Of a stretch of 64,000 nucleotides of DNA, positions 44,512-52,658 are shown one piece after another. The stretch's first letter is position 1; each line of letters begins with the position of its first letter. The notes under the pieces are model-generated. The model saw nothing but the letters and a program-made list of their open reading frames with translations. It was not told where the DNA came from and searched no databases. Origin of the DNA: M3007 sp040397785 (GTDB lineage: Bacteria; Bacteroidota; Bacteroidia; Chitinophagales; Saprospiraceae); assembly GCA_040397785.1 (NCBI GenBank), contig JBBAVI010000003.1, forward strand, positions 41,744-105,743, written 5' to 3'. The position numbers and the translations under genes were made by a program.

Positions 44512-45999
44512 TCATGATTGCTGCATTTGCTGCTCGAAGGTAAGCACGATAAATTCCGCGGGATGCGTCAAGGCTACGTTTATTACAATGCGCATTTTGC
44601 CGTTCAAAACATCCGCGTGCGTCATGGTTTCGCCTAAGCCGACGGCTACGGAAAATGCCTCGTCAGGGGTCGCGCCTGCTAGTCCGCCTTGTTGCCACAC
44701 GTTGGTCAAAAAGTTGGTAATCATGGTCTTTACGTTGATCCATGTAGCCGCCGTATTGGGTGTAAAGACATAGGGCGCTATCCCGTATTGGATAGATTGT
44801 TCGATGAAGGTGACTGTTCGGCGGATGGGAATGTAGCGCCAATCAAGGCTATTACTATCGAGGGTGCGCGCACCCCAAATCAATGTGTCTGTGCGGATGG
44901 CATTGACGGCTTTCCCGGAAAGCGGGGTATTCAGGTCTTCTTGTATTTCATCGGTTATCTCAATGGCGGGCCGCACCACGGAATGGATGCTAACATTCAC
45001 AGGTGCGTGAAAGACGCCGATGTTGTTGTCTATCATGGCGTAAATACCTGCAATCCCTGCGCTGGGCGGTAACAGGTTGATCTGCTCCAACAAAGATACC
45101 ATCACGGCTTCGTAAAGCGGGCTTACTTTTAACAAGATATTGTGAACAAGACCGATTTCATCTTCCTTCGCCGTGCTGATTTTGTTAATTTCTGCTTTCA
45201 GCGCGTTGGCACGCTTAATATCCAAAATCCTTGCATCTACATCCACGATCAAGGCAGTTATCAGATCGGTACGCGATATTTCCTCAATAGATGTAAAATC
45301 CAAAGCGTCTAAACTAGTGATGATGGTATGCACCCATGGATAGTAGGCTGCGCCCCATTGCAAATGGTCGATCACCGATGCGCGGAACTGCTCAATCGCA
45401 TCTGACTTCGGATCCGTGTTAAATCCGTTATGTACATCCAGGATCGCCATTCGGTTGCGCAGGGTGCCGCAATGTTCCAGCATAGCCCTTTGGATGGCAG
45501 CACAATCTTCTGCCGATAGCAATACGGCATCGGGAATAACCACCAAGGTAGGTTCCTGTTCCTTCGTTAGCGCGCGGATGCCTTTCAGCACGATTTGCTG
45601 TTGCGCATCCAATGCCTCGCCGTCCATATCGTCCTTGTGCACGGGTGTGCTGTAGTTGCCGATCGAAACAATGTAGCAATCGGAGCCGCCGTTGATAAAG
45701 AACAGTTTCAAAGCATCGTACAAGAGGTACCGGCCAGTAGGCTCAACCAATTCAAATGTTTTAGCATTTTTCGCTGTTTTGAACTTGTAAATCGGTTTAG
45801 GGGCTGCGCCGAAGTAAAAATGGTATTCCGATAAAGAGGAAATGCGTACCGGCACATGGGTAAGGTCTTTCTTATCTAGGAGCGCCTTTTCTGTGTACCC
45901 GATAAAAGCGGGCACTGCAGTAGGTACTGGTACAATAGAATTGCTAAAAGCATCAATTTCGTTGATGTAGACACCGGGCGTTTGGAAGGATTTTGCCAT
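44512..45999 (-). CDS. contractile tail sheath protein (phage/eCIS-like), solitary
   Basis: The 495-aa protein has the sheath-family start SFQTPGVYINEIDAFSNSIVP then VPAFIGYTEKA, an inserted middle domain, and the conserved C-terminal domain (WGARTLDSNSLDWRYIPIRR, TFIEQSIQYGIAPYVF, NAATWINVKTMITNFL). Such sheaths contract around a tube in myophages, R-type pyocins and extracellular contractile injection systems. The sequence looks complete. However, no tube, baseplate, spike, LysM or ATPase gene lies nearby, and the neighbours are unrelated secreted proteins. It begins 33 bp from a deleted palindrome copy. Confidence 0.88.
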   Translation of the reverse strand: MAKSFQTPGVYINEIDAFSNSIVPVPTAVPAFIGYTEKALLDKKDLTHVPVRISSLSEYHFYFGAAPKPIYKFKTAKNAKTFELVEPTGRYLLYDALKLFFINGGSDCYIVSIGNYSTPVHKDDMDGEALDAQQQIVLKGIRALTKEQEPTLVVIPDAVLLSAEDCAAIQRAMLEHCGTLRNRMAILDVHNGFNTDPKSDAIEQFRASVIDHLQWGAAYYPWVHTIITSLDALDFTSIEEISRTDLITALIVDVDARILDIKRANALKAEINKISTAKEDEIGLVHNILLKVSPLYEAVMVSLLEQINLLPPSAGIAGIYAMIDNNIGVFHAPVNVSIHSVVRPAIEITDEIQEDLNTPLSGKAVNAIRTDTLIWGARTLDSNSLDWRYIPIRRTVTFIEQSIQYGIAPYVFTPNTAATWINVKTMITNFLTNVWQQGGLAGATPDEAFSVAVGLGETMTHADVLNGKMRIVINVALTHPAEFIVLTFEQQMQQS

Positions 46000-46032
46000 T
46001 GTGGGGGAAGGTTGTGTAGGTTGATTTTACAT

Positions 46033-46084
46033 TAGACTTGTTGCGGTGGGAAGTTGAAAACGATGTAAAAACGCAACAAGTCTA
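46033..46084. repeat. 52-bp deleted copy of the 164-bp palindrome
   Basis: Its first 42 bases equal the left end of 6830-6993 (one difference: CGATGT for CGACGT). It then jumps directly to the terminal GCAACAAGTCTA, so the ends remain inverted repeats (TAGACTTGTTGC). It ends 1 bp from the stop codon of the neighbouring secreted protein gene. Confidence 0.65.
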
Positions 46085-46085
46085 C

Positions 46086-47372
46086 TCACTGACAAGTACA
46101 ATTAGCATCCATCAACATGGTAGATGCCACATTAAAACTACCCACATTCGTTCCGATGGGTGCACAAATTTGTAAGGTTCCGGTATTTGAACCAAATGTT
46201 TGCGTCAAATTGCTGGCGGCCGGGGTGTTGTAAGTTAAATTAAACGGAGGAGTGCCGGTAAAACTCACGTTTACGGTTTTACAGGATCCTTCACACAAGT
46301 TGGGATTCGCGGCCGTCAGTACCACGGTTGGTGAGGGCTTCCAGATGGCTTGTGCCGCATTGGAAAAATCGAGGCAGGGATCGCTTAAGTTAACGTTGCC
46401 GTTGAGGGCATTCCCCGCCACGGTAGCAAGATAGTAGGTAACGTTGGTTTGCATGGTGGCAGGGTTGAACGGGATGGTAGCGGTATTGCTTTGTGCAAGG
46501 ATGCTGCCCGCGGGGTTGCTGGCATTGGAGTACAATACATATTGCAACAGGTCATTTGCCTCCAGGGTAGCATTGTTGTTGTAGGGTACGGTGGCTGCAG
46601 CGGGCAGGCAATAGTTAGTGCTGCCATTGGTTACAGTACCCGCATTGGTGATGCAACCGCAAGTGAAGGGGAACGTGTAATTGGTCGGCGATCCCGCGCC
46701 GCCTACAAAAAAGTTGAAACCCTGACAAATGGGTGTCCAGGTATTCGCATTGACATCATATTCATACACATTATTCGGAGGAATTGTCCCTGAAAACCAG
46801 TATTGTTTAGGGCAAGTAGGATCATACGCAGACGCTCCTGCAATAAATGGTTTGGGTAAATCGGTAATAATCGTAGAGGCTGCTGGATTTGTAATATTGA
46901 TCAGTGCCAGTTTGGGCGCGGAGTTTACAAATACGGCACCATAGTAAAGTCCATTTTGATATACCAAATCTCCAATGCTATTCCAGTTAGCGGGAAGAGG
47001 TCCGATCGTTGTTAATGCACCCGATATCGGATTCACGGTCCATAAGCTTTGGCCCATAACATAGATCAAACCGTTGCCTCCAAATTCAACAGCCGTGGCA
47101 AGCGCACTTGGATGGTTGGCTAATTGCACCGTCGTGTTGGTCACTAAATCTGTTTTCCAATAAGTCTGCCCAAATAACTCATAAATGGTTGTATCCGGCC
47201 CGACCGCCATATCGTTAAATGCATTCCCGTTAAAGACCAGCGTGGCCGTACAGGTGCCAACATCAAAACGATAAATATCGGAGTTGGTGTCGTTGAAGTA
47301 AATAATCTGTGCATTGGCCTGGATGGATCCAATGCAAAGCAATAGGAGGATGTAATAAGGGAAATATCGCAT
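46086..47372 (-). CDS. secreted propeller protein, probably truncated at the C-terminus
   Basis: The 428-aa protein has a signal peptide (MRYFPYYILLLLCIGSIQANA), a propeller-like region (IYRFDVGTCTATLVF, then GGNGLIYVMGQSLWTV) and a Cys-containing PKD-like tail (CEGSCKTVNVSFTGTPPFNLTY). It stops with MDANCTCQ and lacks any sorting domain, unlike its neighbours. The deleted palindrome copy starts right after the stop codon, so loss of the 3' part by insertion or deletion is likely. The ATG at 47372 is preferred over the upstream in-frame codon at 47393. Confidence 0.72.
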   Translation of the reverse strand: MRYFPYYILLLLCIGSIQANAQIIYFNDTNSDIYRFDVGTCTATLVFNGNAFNDMAVGPDTTIYELFGQTYWKTDLVTNTTVQLANHPSALATAVEFGGNGLIYVMGQSLWTVNPISGALTTIGPLPANWNSIGDLVYQNGLYYGAVFVNSAPKLALINITNPAASTIITDLPKPFIAGASAYDPTCPKQYWFSGTIPPNNVYEYDVNANTWTPICQGFNFFVGGAGSPTNYTFPFTCGCITNAGTVTNGSTNYCLPAAATVPYNNNATLEANDLLQYVLYSNASNPAGSILAQSNTATIPFNPATMQTNVTYYLATVAGNALNGNVNLSDPCLDFSNAAQAIWKPSPTVVLTAANPNLCEGSCKTVNVSFTGTPPFNLTYNTPAASNLTQTFGSNTGTLQICAPIGTNVGSFNVASTMLMDANCTCQ

Positions 47373-47472
47373 ATAAACCAATTTTGCCAGCAAAGAACAA
47401 AACTATGGGTATTTGGTTAGATGCGATTTTATATTTTGTCTAATTTTGGCGGAAGTTGGGTGGTTTTGGGTA

Positions 47473-47629
47473 ATTGTCTGAACCGGGATTTGGGTGGATT
47501 TTTTGATTAATGGATGCGTTACAATTAATGTGCGCAAAAATCCTTGAATCAAAAAATCCCTCCAAATCCCGGTTCAGACAATGTATTTGCGCAACTATCC
47601 ATAAATCCCAAATCCCGGTTCAGACAATG
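47473..47629. repeat. GxxExxY-type intergenic repeat block 1
   Basis: Arms at 47473-47508 and 47547-47582 are inverted repeats (34 of 36 matching) ending in ATTGTCTGAACCGGGATTT. A third half-unit with the same GGTTCAGACAAT end follows at 47600-47629. This fills much of the 341-bp gap 47373-47713, where no gene is seen. Confidence 0.7.
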
Positions 47630-47713
47630 AATGCACACTAAAAGCCCGCTACTTAATGAAAATTATAAGTATGACGTTAAGAATTAAATGTTAATTTCCT
47701 TTGGAAACGATCA

Positions 47714-50521
47714 CTACCTGCCCAAAAACACCACCTTCTGCACTGATCTCCACTCCCCATCCAGACCATCCAATTCCAACAAATACAGCCCTGCCGGCAA
47801 ATGGTTGATCGTCCAGGCAAAAACGGAAGTTGCAGGAACGATGGTTTGCACAACCTGTCCGTGCATATTGCGCAAAGTGGCCCTGGCAGGCACTAAACCC
47901 GCTCTCACGCTTATTTGCAGGTGATCGCTGGCGGGGTTCGGGCTTACCTGAACCGCAGGCGTAACCTGCGCTGTGTTGGTCGCGGTACCTTGTACCACCA
48001 GCACTTCTTTTTCCTGCGTACAACCTGCTGCATTGCTGATGGTTACGCGGTAGTTTCCAATGCTATTCACGATGTTTTCGGCATTTTGTATGCCATTTGA
48101 CCAGTTGTAACTTAATCCGCCCGGAATATCCGCATGGAGAGTAATCGTTTGTCCCGGTACCAAGGTGACTATGGGCGGTAAACTGGGTTGCGCATCCAGG
48201 TTGCCATTTTGATGCCAGGTCTGAATTTGCGCCAATTGTGGCTTTACCTGCATCTGAATATTCGGACAAGGATGCGGAATATTGTCAAACTGGCCAATAT
48301 GGGTGCTGATTTGAAACGTATCGCCCGACGCTAAGGTAAACGGACCGTGGGAAGGGATCATTAACCAATCGCGTAACACGGGGCCAGTTGAACACATCGA
48401 CCAGCCCAAAAGGTCCGAGGGATCGTCAGGATATACATAATCGGCAAAGTCAGATTGAATCGGGTTGTACCCGGAGCCCCCGCGCGTGAGGGGCGTACCA
48501 TTAGGCCAAATGCCGTGCAGCACCCGATTGTATTCAACCGCATTGTCCGGGTAACCAATGCCGGCTAGCGTAATCCCGCTTGAAAAATTCAGGTTTTTGG
48601 ATAAATTTTTATTTAAAAACGAAAACGATACAACGGGAATATTTGTGCCATAACTCACTGGGTTTAAACAATCTGCACCATCTACCATATCACTGTTGTA
48701 CACATAACAGGCTTGTTGCTCGGGTAAGGTGCCGACATAATCATCCGAGGCACAGCCTAAATCAAAATCGGTGAAAAATCCAGTGTGTACATCGGTATAG
48801 GTTACACTGGAACGATTTATCATGTCAAAATCCACAAAAAAGGAATTGCTGAGTGCCGGATTGGGGGCACATTCGTACACATACACTGAAAACTGCACAT
48901 CGACAAAAATGGGCTTCGTATGGCTCTGCAAATGCGCGGTACTATCCGTTAGCGCCCACCAAACCATCTGATCGCCTTTTGTTTGGGGTACATCGCCGTC
49001 CAATACATTGTATATGCCGTCCTGGTTGTAATCGATAAAAGGGGCTGGAAATCTTTGCGGATCTGTCGTAACATCCGTGTAGTCCAGGTTTTGGGTAAAA
49101 TTCGGATTGCCTTTGGCGGGCCAGCTCAATAAATCGAAGGGTACCGGACCGTCAATTTTGTTGTTATCGGCAAAATCGCGCTGCAATTGGGCGATTTGAT
49201 CGCGCCGAATCAACCAGGTTCGGTCAAAATCGTTTGCTGCGCCCTGCACAATGCCAGTGCGGTAATCGCCCAAATTGGTTTGCGCATATTCCGAAACCGC
49301 AAGCCGGGGTTCATTGTCCGGTCCAGTCGCCGTGATCCAGGGTTCCAAATTAAACATCGCTAGCACACCTTTATCGGGCGCGATTGAAAAACTTTGCGCC
49401 TGATTGTTCAAAAACAAGCTTGGCGAGGGAATAAAACGCTTGGTAATGCTGTCTGTTTGAAGCAGCCTTTCTCTGATGGTGCCGATTGAAATAACAGGAT
49501 TGGTTATGCCATTTTCGTCTGTTTTGATCGCAACGGTTTGGTTTACATTGCCATATTGAGCGCGCCCAACGATGATCAAACCGCCATCGGCTGTAGGTGT
49601 CAATTTTGCACCCAGCCCTTTCCCATATTCTGTACGTACGGCCGTTAAAGCGCCTGCATTGTCCAATTTAAAGAGCACCATCGCATTGTTTTTCGAGGTA
49701 CCTGTTGCATATATGCCGCTTGTGGTACTACAAACATCCCGCAATTCAAGATCTTCGGTGCTGGTGGTCCATTGAAGGCTGCCATCTAAATTCAGTTTGG
49801 CGACCGCCGCGCCGCCGCCCGTTAATTTTTTGCCACAAGTCAGCATCCCATCGCTTGTAATTTGAAGCGATTTACACGCCAGCCCGGTTTGTTGTATCCA
49901 TAAAACGTTAAAACTAGCATCCAAGGCACGTACAGTCCCATCAAAAGCGGCAACGATTAAAGTGCCATCTGGCAGTTGGGCAGCCGATGAAACGGGCACC
50001 TGCAAAGGATAAGTTTCCAGTATACTCAATCCGGTCGCTTCCGTATATGCCACTTTATACGCCGCCAATTGACCCAATACAATCGTTGTAGTCGCATTTA
50101 GGGGAACAAAATAGGGCTGTCCGGCAGAAAATACGCCTAGACTATCATTCATCGTAAGTGCGGCAACCATTCCCTGGCCGGGAATCAATACTTTTAAGGT
50201 ATAATTTTTCGCAGCGGCAGCTCTTTCTGCAATCAGGAAATAGGGTTTTCCAGTGTTAGGATTGCTGCGTTTAAGCACATTCATCCAGTATTGGGTGCTG
50301 GATTCGTTTTCGTAATAACCAGTTATATCCCCCAGCGTATTTAAGGTCAGGATATACTGATCGGTATTTAATAAAAACGCATCCTGATCGGGTGTTAGTC
50401 GACAGGAGTTTTGTGAAACGTAATAGAATGGCAAGGTTTTTTGCCAAACACTGGGTTGGGCAGAAATGGCAACTTGAAAAAGCAGGATAATAACTCCTAA
50501 GTTGAAAAAGCGATGGAACAT
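47714..50521 (-). CDS. large T9SS type A secreted protein
   Basis: The 935-aa protein has a signal peptide (to VAISAQ). A bacterial propeller-like region with PDGTLIVAAFDGTVRALD and DGGLIIVGRA covers about residues 50-350. A central region has DYNQDGIYNVLDGDVPQTKGDQ, a calcium-loop-like segment. A PKD-like domain (LSYNWSNGIQNAENI) precedes a T9SS type A sorting domain (VSPNPASDHLQISV to SVQKVVFLG). It is likely secreted or surface attached. No enzymatic signature is recognised. Confidence 0.82.
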   Translation of the reverse strand: MFHRFFNLGVIILLFQVAISAQPSVWQKTLPFYYVSQNSCRLTPDQDAFLLNTDQYILTLNTLGDITGYYENESSTQYWMNVLKRSNPNTGKPYFLIAERAAAAKNYTLKVLIPGQGMVAALTMNDSLGVFSAGQPYFVPLNATTTIVLGQLAAYKVAYTEATGLSILETYPLQVPVSSAAQLPDGTLIVAAFDGTVRALDASFNVLWIQQTGLACKSLQITSDGMLTCGKKLTGGGAAVAKLNLDGSLQWTTSTEDLELRDVCSTTSGIYATGTSKNNAMVLFKLDNAGALTAVRTEYGKGLGAKLTPTADGGLIIVGRAQYGNVNQTVAIKTDENGITNPVISIGTIRERLLQTDSITKRFIPSPSLFLNNQAQSFSIAPDKGVLAMFNLEPWITATGPDNEPRLAVSEYAQTNLGDYRTGIVQGAANDFDRTWLIRRDQIAQLQRDFADNNKIDGPVPFDLLSWPAKGNPNFTQNLDYTDVTTDPQRFPAPFIDYNQDGIYNVLDGDVPQTKGDQMVWWALTDSTAHLQSHTKPIFVDVQFSVYVYECAPNPALSNSFFVDFDMINRSSVTYTDVHTGFFTDFDLGCASDDYVGTLPEQQACYVYNSDMVDGADCLNPVSYGTNIPVVSFSFLNKNLSKNLNFSSGITLAGIGYPDNAVEYNRVLHGIWPNGTPLTRGGSGYNPIQSDFADYVYPDDPSDLLGWSMCSTGPVLRDWLMIPSHGPFTLASGDTFQISTHIGQFDNIPHPCPNIQMQVKPQLAQIQTWHQNGNLDAQPSLPPIVTLVPGQTITLHADIPGGLSYNWSNGIQNAENIVNSIGNYRVTISNAAGCTQEKEVLVVQGTATNTAQVTPAVQVSPNPASDHLQISVRAGLVPARATLRNMHGQVVQTIVPATSVFAWTINHLPAGLYLLELDGLDGEWRSVQKVVFLGR

Positions 50522-50661
50522 ATATTGGATAGGTAGATTAAGCTCCTATTGGGACAAAAATAGGGGCGTTGCCTGATCGCGCAAATGCAGATTTTGGGAT
50601 AAGTCAGGTTTCTGGGTTAGGAGTTTTTGATTTTTATATGCATTGATTTTAACGCATACAC

Positions 50662-50706
50662 ATTGTCTGAACCTGGATTTGGGGGGATTTTGGGATTTGA
50701 GGATGG
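50662..50706 (+). repeat. GxxExxY-type repeat, single half-unit
   Basis: ATTGTCTGAACCTGGATTT followed by GGGGGGATTTTGGGATTTG is one half of the inverted repeat family seen at 47473 and 50793. Confidence 0.6.
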
Positions 50707-50790
50707 TTGGGCTCCTTTTAAAAAAAACATTTTTTGTTTTAAGTTTAGTCAAATGTATTATCTTTGTTTTAATTAAATTTTAGGGCATGC

Positions 50791-50946
50791 ACATTGTCTG
50801 AACCGGGATTTGGGGGGATTTTTTGATTTGAAGATGTGTTCCAATGAATGCGCGCAAACATCCATAAATCCTAAAATCCCCCCAAATCCAGGTTCAGACA
50901 ATGAATGCGCGCAAACATCCATAAATCCCCCCAAATCCAGGCCAAA
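50791..50946. repeat. GxxExxY-type intergenic repeat block 2
   Basis: An arm at 50793-50830 and its inverted copy at 50867-50902 share ATTGTCTGAACC. A third half-unit follows at 50921-50946. The connecting AATGCGCGCAAACATCCATA occurs twice as a direct repeat. The block ends 23 bp before the GxxExxY gene. Together with 50662-50706 it fills most of the 447-bp gap 50522-50968. Confidence 0.7.
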
Positions 50947-50968
50947 ACAACGAACACAACGTAAAAAC

Positions 50969-51379
50969 ATGAAATACGGAGACTTAACCAGAAAAATAAT
51001 CGGTTGTGCCATGAAAGTGCATAGCACCTTAGGAAATGGCTTTCAAGAAGTTATCTACCAACGCGCTTTGTCCATTGAAATGACCAAACATGAGATTTCA
51101 TTTGTCCGTGAAATGGAAATGCCTATCTTTTACGAGGAACATAACATTGGAACACGTCGAGTTGATTTTTTTGTTGAAAATCTCATTATGGTTGAGATAA
51201 AAGCAATTATACAACTCGAAAATGTCCATCTAGCACAAGCAAAAAACTACCTGGAGGCATATAATATGGAAGTCGGACTACTCATTAATTTTGGCAGTAT
51301 CAGCCTTACATTTAAACGTTTGGAAAACAAAAAATTCAATCCAAATTTAATCGAAAAAGAAAATCCTAAAATCATGTAA
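50969..51379 (+). CDS. GxxExxY protein (PD-(D/E)XK nuclease-fold family)
   Basis: The 136-aa protein shows the name-giving motif in STLGNGFQEVIYQRAL (Gly-x-x-Glu-x-x-Tyr). Later TRRVDFFVENLIMVEIKAI supplies the Asp and Glu-x-Lys of a PD-(D/E)XK nuclease-like fold. The family is widespread in Bacteroidota with unknown function. An upstream in-frame ATG at 50810 would translate the repeat block, so the ATG at 50969 (MKYGDLTRKIIGCAMKVH) is chosen. The last codons (ENPKIM, stop) are formed by a repeat core ATCATGTAAT. It converges on aroA with a 4-bp gap. Confidence 0.85.
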   Translation: MKYGDLTRKIIGCAMKVHSTLGNGFQEVIYQRALSIEMTKHEISFVREMEMPIFYEEHNIGTRRVDFFVENLIMVEIKAIIQLENVHLAQAKNYLEAYNMEVGLLINFGSISLTFKRLENKKFNPNLIEKENPKIM

Positions 51380-51380
51380 T
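51371..51380. repeat. ATCATGTAAT core overlapping the GxxExxY stop codon
   Basis: The decamer seen in palindromic repeats at 8982-8991 and 14251-14260 here supplies Ile-Met-stop, preceded by AAATCCTAAA and followed by CCCC. Confidence 0.55.
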
Positions 51381-51383
51381 CCC

Positions 51384-52646
51384 CTACAATTCCACCAAAT
51401 CCGCCACAACCCCCACCGCCTGCAAATCTTCCCAAAATCCGCCATAAGACTTCACCACCACGCCCGGCTCCATTACCTGCACAGCGCCCAATATCGCCAA
51501 GGGCGCAAAGGCCATCGCCATCCGATGATCGCCATAAGTGGCAAATTGCGGTGGATCTATCCATTTTGCCTGGTCGGATACCATATAATAGGTCTTTTCC
51601 GGATGTTTTTTGGAAAAACGCGCGGGCAATTTACTAAAACTAGTCCCTATTTTGCTCAATTCGGCCTTTAAAGCGGCAATCCGGTCGGTTTCTTTGATCG
51701 ATAAGGTTTCCAATCCAGTAAAAACGCCTTGCACGCCTAAGCCCGCGCATACGACCGCGAGGGTTTGGGCAATGTCCGGGCATTCAATGAAATCCCACTC
51801 GAAGATCGGGCGGGGCGCTTTGCCGTTTTTACTTAATCGAATGCCATTTTCCTCGAATTCAGTATGTACCCCAAAAGCCTCCATCATGTTGGGCAATACC
51901 GCGTCGCCCTGCCAACTATCGGCCAATAAACCTTCTAATTTTAAATCGACTTCATCCGCAAAGGCCGCAAAAGCATACCAATACGAGGCAGCCGACCAAT
52001 CGGCTTCTACCACAAAATCACGGGTTTGGTAGGCGCCCGGTGCAATCCGCACAGACTCGCCCTCCCAAACCACTTCCGCGCCAAAATAACGCATCAATTG
52101 CAAGGTCATTTCCAAATAAGGCCGCGAAACCAAACGTCCTTCCGGGACCAATTCCAGGCCTTCCGGCAAATACGGACCAATCATGGCCAAGGCCGATAAA
52201 AACTGGCTGCTCACATCGGCCGGAATGGAAATGCGGTGTTGTCCGGTATGCTGCAAGGCGCCTATGCGCAAAGGTGGGTAACCGTCTTTTTCCAAAAACT
52301 GAATATCGGCCCCGAGCGCGCGCAAAGCCTCTACCAGCGCACCGATGGGTCGCTCCCGCATGCGCGCGGAACCGGTAAGCACCTGCGTACCCGGCTGCAA
52401 GGCCAAATAGGCGGTCATAAACCGAAAGGTGGTGCCCGCATCACCTGCATCATATTCATTTTCAGTCTGTTGCAGCAAGCGATACAAGGTGCGGGTGTCT
52501 TTTGAATTCGAAAGTCCGGGCCCGCCAAGCACCTGGCCACTGAGTGCCTGTACGATCAGAGCGCGGTTGCTGATGCTTTTGGAGCCGTCTAAACGAAGGG
52601 TGCCCCGCAGCGTTTTATCTGGCTTGGAGAGGGTAATGATGTCCAT
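51384..52646 (-). CDS. aroA: 3-phosphoshikimate 1-carboxyvinyltransferase (EPSP synthase)
   Basis: The 420-aa enzyme transfers the enolpyruvyl group of phosphoenolpyruvate to shikimate-3-phosphate in aromatic amino-acid synthesis. Conserved elements are LDGSKSISNRALI (Lys23, Ser24, Arg28), DAGTTFRF in place of the usual NAGTAMR loop, RMRERPI, SSQFLSALA, KETDRIAAL and YGDHRMAMAF. The length is normal. It lies 12 bp downstream of ftsK on the same strand, so the two are likely co-transcribed, and it converges on the GxxExxY gene. Confidence 0.95.
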   Translation of the reverse strand: MDIITLSKPDKTLRGTLRLDGSKSISNRALIVQALSGQVLGGPGLSNSKDTRTLYRLLQQTENEYDAGDAGTTFRFMTAYLALQPGTQVLTGSARMRERPIGALVEALRALGADIQFLEKDGYPPLRIGALQHTGQHRISIPADVSSQFLSALAMIGPYLPEGLELVPEGRLVSRPYLEMTLQLMRYFGAEVVWEGESVRIAPGAYQTRDFVVEADWSAASYWYAFAAFADEVDLKLEGLLADSWQGDAVLPNMMEAFGVHTEFEENGIRLSKNGKAPRPIFEWDFIECPDIAQTLAVVCAGLGVQGVFTGLETLSIKETDRIAALKAELSKIGTSFSKLPARFSKKHPEKTYYMVSDQAKWIDPPQFATYGDHRMAMAFAPLAILGAVQVMEPGVVVKSYGGFWEDLQAVGVVADLVEL

Positions 52647-52658
52647 AAATGGGTGTTT

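Noticed and set aside
44512..45999. Prophage call from the tail sheath
   Set aside because: No integrase, terminase, capsid, portal or lysis gene is present in the window, and the neighbouring genes are host-type secreted proteins.
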